From positions 20,752,716-20,816,715 of the forward strand of contig NC_091352.1 of assembly GCF_038502225.1 (NCBI RefSeq): DNA of 64,000 nt, written 5' to 3'. A program made the position numbers and the translations under genes. The notes under the pieces were generated by a model. It saw nothing but the letters and a program-made list of their open reading frames with translations, had not been told where the DNA came from and did not search any database. The DNA is from Cherax quadricarinatus (lineage: Eukaryota > Arthropoda > Malacostraca > Decapoda > Parastacidae). Of this stretch, positions 57,715-64,000 are shown in pieces. Within the stretch, counting starts at the first letter, position 1; each line of letters opens with the position of its first letter.

Positions 57715-58165
57715 TTACATTTTTTTAATTCCTTATGGTATATCATTTATATAAATTAGAAACATTACTGGGGCAAGTACAGACCCTTGTGGCACCCCAC
57801 TTTTGACATAGTTCCATAGTCCTCTTATAACTGTTCGCATTTTCCTCTCAAACAAAATGTCTCTTGTCCACTTTAACATCTTTCATATTTTCTGTTTCCG
57901 AATTAGTCGTTCACGGGAAACTGTCAAAATCTTTTATAAATTCTAAGTAAAAAGTGAATCATCCCATCCATTTCTCTGCTAAAAAAATTCTTTAAGTTTG
58001 GCATAACAACTTAGCAAATTCGATATACATAAATGTGTAAACCAAAAACTAAATTGTTTACCAGTTTGTATCCTCATTAATATCTTTCTCCAATAATTTT
58101 ATAACAATGCAGGCAAAATATGTGCCATTTTCGGTGTTTTTTAATTTCCCTTCCCTAAAAATCAT
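57715..58165 (-). mobile_element. LINE RT relic (fourth family), minus
   Basis: Minus strand, with frameshifts: CIVIKLLEKDINED (about 58120), LEFIKDFDSFP (motif A, L-D-F-S-K-A-F-D-T-V-P with the first D now E), ERLIRKQK, LKWTRDILFERKMRTVIRGL, WNYVKSGVPQGSVLAPVMFL, IYINDIP. Motif B is well preserved. Motif C is lost; the sequence enters the pyrimidine-rich repeat. The AT-rich minus strand further upstream (to about 58650) may hold decayed pre-RT sequence (EEERKELKEYNSKIVNKF). Jockey/CR1-superfamily by motif style. Confidence 0.75.
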
Positions 58166-59151
58166 CCAATGTGAATAACAAAATTGATTTGCTCACTCTT
58201 TTAAGACCCCAAGATGCATCCCATCTTATTGTTGAAATTTAATTTATCAACATCTAATAATTTATTTTTTTTCTGTTTAGTTATTATCACATCCTTTAAT
58301 TCAGCTGATTCTCTGGAATCAAAATATCTTCTTTTATGAATACATTGAAAGCTGAAATCCACAGTGCATTTGTCATTTCAATTATCTGTTATTCTTTCTC
58401 TTTTATTCTTTCTTTTCGTTATTCTGTTTCTTTCTGCACAGTCAATAACAATATTTGTTTCATCTGTCAACAGTGTCACTAAATAAAACACTTTCTAATT
58501 CTGACAAATATTAGTTTTAAAGTTAATTTTTCAGCTAATACCACCTGTTAACTTTCTCTAGTAAATTTTACGAAACTTATTTACAATCTTAGAATTATAT
58601 TCCTTCAATTCTTTCCTCTCCTCCTCTAAGGTCTTGCTGACACACAAGGAAATATCCTGTGCTGGCTGAGCCCACTTTCCTTATTTAGGATTATGGCTAA
58701 TTATTTCTGCATCAATATCTTCTCGGTTAGTTTTGTGGTCTACTAAACCTTAAATTTCTTTCACAGTATTATCCTTATTTATAGATGTTTCCTTGTGTGT
58801 CACGTCTTCTTTATTGCCTCGGCTTATCCATTTAATGTCTTCTGCATTTGCTGTAAGGAGGACTTTAAATCTTCTATTCATTTTCATAAATTTGCATTTC
58901 CTTATTTAATTTCTCTGTTAATCTTACCTTACCTGAACTTCAATTTTATTCTTTTTTATATGTATTTGCATATTTTTTTCACAAATCCTTTTTAAAATAT
59001 ATATTGCGATTTATGTTTTTTAAAAGGATTTGTGACAAAAATTATGCATTTATGTATATATATATACCCCTGAAAATGTTCCACATTAATTATTTCCTTC
59101 CATTGTTGTGGACACCGCTCGTATAAAACTCTCTGCTGCTCTCTGCACTAC
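58166..59151. other. No intact gene
   Basis: Apart from the possible LINE extension to about 58650, AT-rich with nothing recognised. 58983-59035 has an inverted aaatcctttttaaaa/ttttaaaaggattt pair. Confidence 0.45.
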
Positions 59152-59185
59152 AAAACAGGCTCGGTTCCTTTTTCCCAGAAAGAGG

Positions 59186-59262
<77 letters not shown>

Positions 59263-59960
59263 GGCTCAAGATTACATACTACGACTCTACCCCCAAGTTG
59301 CTCGTATTGGCAGAAGTGTTACAGGGACCTGGTAGAAGTGTAGCAGGGATCTGGCTGCAGTGTACTAGGGGATCTGGGAGCAGTGTGGCAGGGATCTGGG
59401 AGCAGTGTAGCAGGGATCTGGTTGCAGTGTACCAGGAGATCTGGCACCAGTGTGGCAGGGATCTGGGAGCAGTGTAGCAGGGATCTGGCTGCAGTGTACC
59501 AGGGGATCTGGCAGCAGTGTGGCAGGGATCTGGCTGCAGTGTACCAGGGGATCTGGCACCAGTGTGGCAGGGATCTGGGAGCAGTGTGGCAGGGATCTGG
59601 GAGCAGTGTAGCAGGGATCTGGTTGCAGTGTACCAGGAGATCTGGCAGCAGTGTGGCAGGGATCTGGCTGCAGTGTAGCAGGGGATCTGACTGCAGTGTA
59701 CCAGGGGATCTGGCAACAGTGTTGCAGGGATTTTAGCCCACAGGATTTAAGCCACACTACTTAATCTTCCTGGATTATCCTCAGTTATTAATCCTCCAGG
59801 ATAGCTAATCCAAATAAGGTCTCCTCCACCACCACCACGACCACCCCCACCACCACTACCACCACCATCACCACTACCACCACCACCACCACCATCACCA
59901 TCACCACTACCACCATTACCACCATCAAAACAGGCTCGGTTCCTTTTTCCCAGAAAGAGG

Positions 59961-59993
<33 letters not shown>

Positions 59994-60530
59994 GGCTCAA
60001 GATTACATACTACGACTCTACCCCCAAGTTGCTCGTATTGGCAGAAGTGTAGCAGGGATCTGGCTGCAGTGTACTAGGGGATCTGGCAGCAGTGTGGCAG
60101 GGATCTGGGAGCAGTGTAGCAGGGATCTGGTTGCAGTGTACCAGGAGATCTGGCAGCAGTGTGGCAGGGATCTGGGAGCAGTGTAGCAGGGATCTGGTTG
60201 CAGTGTACCAGGAGATCTGGCAGCAGTGTGGCAGGGATCTGGCTGCAGTGTAGCAGGGGATCTGACAGCAGTGTACCAGGGGATCTGGCAGCAGTGTTGC
60301 AGTGATTTTAGCCCACAGGATTTAAGCCACACTACTTAATCTTCCTGGATTATCCTCAGTTATTAATCCTCCAGGATAGCTAATCCAAATAAGGTCTCCT
60401 CCACCACCACCACGACCACCCCCACCACCACCACCACGACCACCCCCACCACCACCACTACCACCACCTCCACTACCATCACCACTACCACCACTACCAC
60501 CATCACCACCACTACCACCACCACCACCTC
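59152..60530. repeat. Tandem segmental duplication carrying (GT)n, a minisatellite and (CCA)n
   Basis: Copy 1 is 59152-59926 (775 bp); copy 2 is 59927 to about 60530. Both begin aaaacaggctcggttccttt and carry, in order, (GT)n, ttttggctcaagattacata, an array of gcagtgtagcagggatctgg-like units (about 20 bp), cccacaggatttaagccaca, and a (CCA)n-type tract. Copy 2 has a shorter (GT)n and fewer units. All frames through it are artefacts. Confidence 0.93.
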
Positions 60531-60653
60531 TTTTTCTCCTCCTTCTCCTTCTTCTTATTATTATTTTATTTTTATTTTTTATGCTCCTTCCTTATCTTCT
60601 TTCTCTCTTTTTTGTATGATTTTATTATGTATTATTTTTAATTATAATATTTC

Positions 60654-60654
<1 letters not shown>

Positions 60655-60686
<32 letters not shown>
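60655..60686. repeat. (GA)n microsatellite
   Basis: About 15 GA units. Confidence 0.95.
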
Positions 60687-60767
60687 CACCTAGAGATGTC
60701 AATTTTTCTTCTTCTTTCAAGGATGTCGGTGTTTGCTCCTTCAGAAGACGTGCTTAGGTCTCCTCGA

Positions 60768-61060
60768 TGAAAATTAGACACATGTGCAACATCTGGGCAT
60801 CTTTATTGTAGACGTTTCGCCATCCAGTGGCTTTATCAATACAAATTCAAGAACATAACTGCAAGATAAGAAGTATATACATAATATGAGGTAATCAGTC
60901 CCTACGGTACTCTTCACACCAATTCCAAGGCCGAGGGGCTGATTATCTCAAGTACATAGGTCTTATCTTCCAGTTATGTCCTTGAATTTGTATTGATAAA
61001 GCCACCGAATACCGAAACATTTACAGTAAAGATTACCAGATGTTGCACATGTCTAATCTT
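60768..61060. mobile_element. Inverted pair of hammerhead-like repeats (family of 19.4 kb)
   Basis: The left arm (60768-60863, minus) and right arm (60969-61055, plus) are inverted: caatacaaattcaagaacat on the left and cttgaatttgtattgataaa on the right. The left core is intact; the right core has TTGATAA (60993-60999) but stem II is degraded (GCCA/TACC). The whole resembles 19365-19620, including an internal aatcagtccc-type stretch. Confidence 0.75.
60806..60844 (-). ncRNA. Hammerhead ribozyme-like motif with 5-bp stem I and GUC site
   Basis: Minus strand: TTGTA (60844-60840); box TTGATAA (60839-60833); extra A; stem II GCCA/TGGC with loop CTGGA, perfect; GAAA (60818-60815); CGTC; TACAA (60810-60806). 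Stem I has five perfect pairs. The predicted cut is 60811|60810. Positions 3/8 are U and A. Confidence 0.6.
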
Positions 61061-61210
61061 CATCTTGTCGGTATTGTACACCATTTATGTACAATCCGCA
61101 GCTCACGTCAAGGACAGGGAACAGTTTGTCAGTTTCATACACTAATTCTTGATTCTGATTTATTATGTGATCATTTGAAATGCCTCTTCTGATCACCTAC
61201 AAAGCTTCAG

Positions 61211-61361
61211 CTCTGGGTATTCTTAATACCTACCTTCCACTTACACACTGCAATCATGTCTTCCCTCATTCTTCGTCTTACAAGTAAATATAATTTAAGG
61301 GACTTCAGTCTTTCTTCATACGGAAGATTTCTTACGCTATGTATTAATTTTACCATTCAGA
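61211..61361 (-). mobile_element. LINE C-terminal relic, minus
   Basis: Minus strand: RNLPYEERLKSLKLYLLVRR, RMREDMIAVCKWKVGIKNTQ, stop. The Y-E-E-R-L-x-x-L-x-L-x-x-L-x-x-R-R pattern followed by M-I-x-x-Y-K is the post-RT region of CR1/jockey-like LINEs. Truncated on both sides. Confidence 0.65.
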
Positions 61362-62138
61362 TTACTCTTGAAGTGAGTCTGTAATAACTTACGAATTTAA
61401 TTTTTGATGGAGTCTGTTATTTTTTTCACGAGATAACTTCAAGATGCATTATCGGATTACCATGAACTTTTAATGGCTCATGTAGCTAATGAAAAGAACG
61501 GCATTCTCTAGGTGTCAGTTGGATGCGCTCAGATTTGCCAAGTTACTAACAGTGATAAAAAGACGCGAAGTTGTTGAATACAGTGAAATAATTAGGGAAT
61601 GTTTCATCTGTTTATGTACAAGCTTTGATGATGGTGGGTTTGGTTTAACATTGTTAGCTGTGCACGTTTTAATTTCCAAATTTTATTAAACAAATTGGTT
61701 TCTTTACAATAAATTGAGAAGGCTTTTATTAATCGGCTTAAAACTGTAAACGCAAGTGTTACATTATTAGTGATTTTTTAAAATGATTTTTAAGCTATGT
61801 AGGTATATTTTTCAAAATTTTATAGAAATCTGGATTTTTTTAAATGATGGCAGTTTCGAGCTTTCACGCTAAACACTCAAATTTAGAGGAAACTTTAGAT
61901 TATTGTTAGACGTGTCGATGCCAATTTGCAAATTCTTGTCTGGTAGCTTATGAAACTCATGCTAATTCTACTTTCTTTAAAATATAATTCTCTACAATTC
62001 TTTAAATATAAGAGAATTTAAAAGGGAATACAACTTTCAAAAGAAAATTAAAATGTATTGGAAATTTTCGTTATTTCCTTTGTTTCTCAAAAATTAAGAG
62101 AGCCTTTAATTACTATGTTTTCCATACTGATTTATAGG
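61362..62138. other. No gene recognised
   Basis: AT-rich; nothing supported. Confidence 0.5.
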
Positions 62139-62151
62139 AGAGAGAGAGAGA

Positions 62152-62213
<62 letters not shown>
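62139..62213. repeat. (GA)n microsatellite
   Basis: About 35 GA units interrupted once, directly abutting SINE-like repeat 2. Confidence 0.96.
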
Positions 62214-62215
<2 letters not shown>

Positions 62216-62283
62216 CACGAAATCGTAATGACACGATTGCAAACTGACCGCGGATTCAATCCCGCCCTTGGTATGGTTTATGG
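62214..62283 (+). mobile_element. SINE-like repeat 2, copy 3
   Basis: gactcacgaaatcgtaatga, cacgattgcaaac, tgaccgcggattcaatcccg, cccttggtatggttt. The B-box region is GCGGATTCAATCCCGC. Confidence 0.6.
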
Positions 62284-62810
62284 TTTAGAGAGAGAGTGTT
62301 ATAACCTCTGGTAGTTTTTATTTTTCATCTTCAAAATTTTCGTTTTTAATTTTAAAATAGTTGGCATGATTGGCTTTAAATTTTTAACGCTAGCAAACTA
62401 TAAATAGAGGACGGATAAGCTCCCATTTATTAATTTTACGAAGGTTTTCTCGAGTTTGGCTTCTATGTGATAGCATGTGAATGCCTCTTTAGATAGACCT
62501 CAAACTTTCAACAGTAGTGAGTACTTTTTAAAATGAGAATTACTAAGTATAAGTTCCAGTTTGCCAAATTTATTAATTTATAAGTTGAGTTCTTTTTGTG
62601 AAATGACTTGAGCATGGCTCACTTGACTGGCTTCAATTTTTTTTTTTTGGCTGTTGCCTTTTTCGAAAATAATGACTAACACTTAGATTTTACCACATAG
62701 AAGATTTGTCTTATTAACATTAAAACATTCGGCATTGAAATCAATTAGTGGAGAATGCCTCTCCAGACTGTCTTCAAACTTTTAACGATGTTTGGCTGTG
62801 TTCAGATGAG
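62284..62810. other. No gene recognised
   Basis: AT-rich with recurring phrases (cttcaaatttttaacg, tgcctctttagatagacctc, tgcctctccagactgtcttc) suggesting an old degenerate repeat. Confidence 0.45.
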
Positions 62811-63020
62811 GGTTTAAAGATATGTTGAGATATGTCAGTTTTAATTTGCCTGGGCTTTAAAGATATGCTGAGATATGTCAGCTTTAATTTGCCTGGGCTT
62901 TAAAGATATGTTGAGATATGTCAGCTTTAATTTGCCTGGGCTTTAAAGATATGCTGAGATATGTCAGCTTTAATTTGCCTGGGCTTTAAAGATATGTTGA
63001 GATATGTCAGCTTTAATTTG
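62811..63020. repeat. Tandem repeat, 43-bp unit x 5
   Basis: Units start at 62821, 62864, 62907, 62950 and 62993 with tatg(t/c)tgagatatgtcag. Alternation of t and c at one site suggests duplication in pairs. Confidence 0.96.
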
Positions 63021-63877
63021 GTTACTCTGTTATTGTGAAAAATGTCTCATCTGATGGACCTCAAGCTCCAAACTCTGGCATGTCTTAAAATTTTATTCAG
63101 ATTTTGTGCTGTGCAGAAGGTAATATCCCAACTTTATTTAAAAATACTGGGATATAATTTATTGTGGCAACTTGGGAATTCAAGCACCTTCAAACTTAGT
63201 GCTGTTGTATTTTGCTTAGATGAAGATTTGTGTTGTCAGTGATAGGTGTATGTTTTATTTTGCTAGTTTTATTAAGCAAGTTGGGTTAGGTTCATTGCAG
63301 TTACCAGAGAATGGTGCTTCTGATTTGACTGGTTTTTAGATTTTTTTTTTTTTTAGATTTTGCCACTGAGGTGGCTAGTTGATTGTGCATCACATATCCA
63401 TCCTGTGGACGGTAGCGAAAAAACATGTGGATACACAAAAGGCCTAGGAACTAGGCCCCAAAAGGGTTAAAAGGAGCTTTGACTTGGTGGTTTCCTATTT
63501 TTCATTTTCATTGAAATTTGGAGAAACGATTTCATACGATAATTGTTGAATGTCCTCTATGAAAAGTTTCAAGTCGTCAGTGTTGATAACTAACCACATT
63601 AGAAACTTAAGCTGCACTCTGTACTACTCCTTTTGTTTTCATTGACGTATAGAGGGCTGAGTTTATCATACAAGGAATACCCTTCTCTTCTATTATTATT
63701 GTTATTATTGTATTCATGGAACAACACTAAACGTGTATGGGTCACAGAGGCCCTGAAATGACTGAGTACAGCTAGTGACCTCTGAGTGTGTCTAGGTCTT
63801 GACCCAAATCAATTAATACCGTCGTTGAGAATTTCACACTAAACCATTCCAGTTGTGTCTGGCGCAAATTACACTGC

Positions 63878-63879
<2 letters not shown>
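63021..63879. other. No gene recognised
   Basis: 63345-63470 contains tggctagttgattgtgcatc, atcctgtggacggtagcg and ggcctaggaactaggcccca, which looks like a dispersed repeat. The rest is unassigned. Confidence 0.45.

Positions 63880-63950
<71 letters not shown>
63880..63950. repeat. (GA)n microsatellite
   Basis: About 35 GA units near the window end. Confidence 0.97.
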
Positions 63951-64000
63951 ACCAAGAGAGAAGCTCGAGGAATACATCTCCTAAGTTCAACCAGGCGAGG

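Overview
This window looks like intergenic or intronic DNA from a large, repeat-rich arthropod genome, most likely a decapod crustacean. It is AT-rich and packed with (CA)n, (TA)n, (CT)n and (AAT)n microsatellites and kilobase-scale minisatellites. It also carries decayed non-LTR LINEs of several clades, Penelope-like elements (PLEs), tRNA-derived SINEs and foldback/MITE-like elements. I find no complete host gene. The only non-repeat coding candidate is one possible exon near 18.76-18.89 kb. Clade and organism names come from recognising protein motifs and repeat styles; no search was run. || Layout: 0-8 kb holds a LINE 3' end, a (TA)n-linked foldback, a tRNA-SINE, a 24-bp minisatellite, a hammerhead-like element with a possible 12-bp target duplication, and a broken ORF of a repetitive arthropod family. 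8.4-14.1 kb is a block of minisatellites (30, 24, 32 and 24 bp units) ending in microsatellites. 14-22 kb has LINE and PLE reverse-transcriptase relics and inverted hammerhead-like pairs. 22-36 kb has minisatellites (44, 22, 61, 50 and 18-19 bp units), SINEs and foldbacks. 37-44 kb has a LINE endonuclease relic, a MITE and an R2-like RT fragment. 46-54.4 kb is a nest of LINE pieces separated by (CA)n tracts. 54.5-55.1 kb has a PLE GIY-YIG endonuclease piece with a hammerhead-like motif 3' of it on the same strand. 55-64 kb has further foldbacks, LINE relics, a tandem segmental duplication and more minisatellites. || The most interesting content is a set of dispersed repeats sharing one RNA architecture: a 7-nt box, one extra nucleotide, a hairpin, GAAA, a minimal palindromic helix and a closing helix. 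This matches the hammerhead ribozyme core (C3UGANGA9, stem II, GAAA, short stem III, stem I). In 13 copies positions 3 and 8 are always C-G, U-A or U.G, while position 7 varies freely. C3 and G8 are known to pair in the folded hammerhead. One motif lies 3' of a PLE endonuclease fragment, in keeping with published hammerheads in PLE terminal repeats. Several copies form head-to-head inverted pairs, and two appear as short insertions with candidate target-site duplications.
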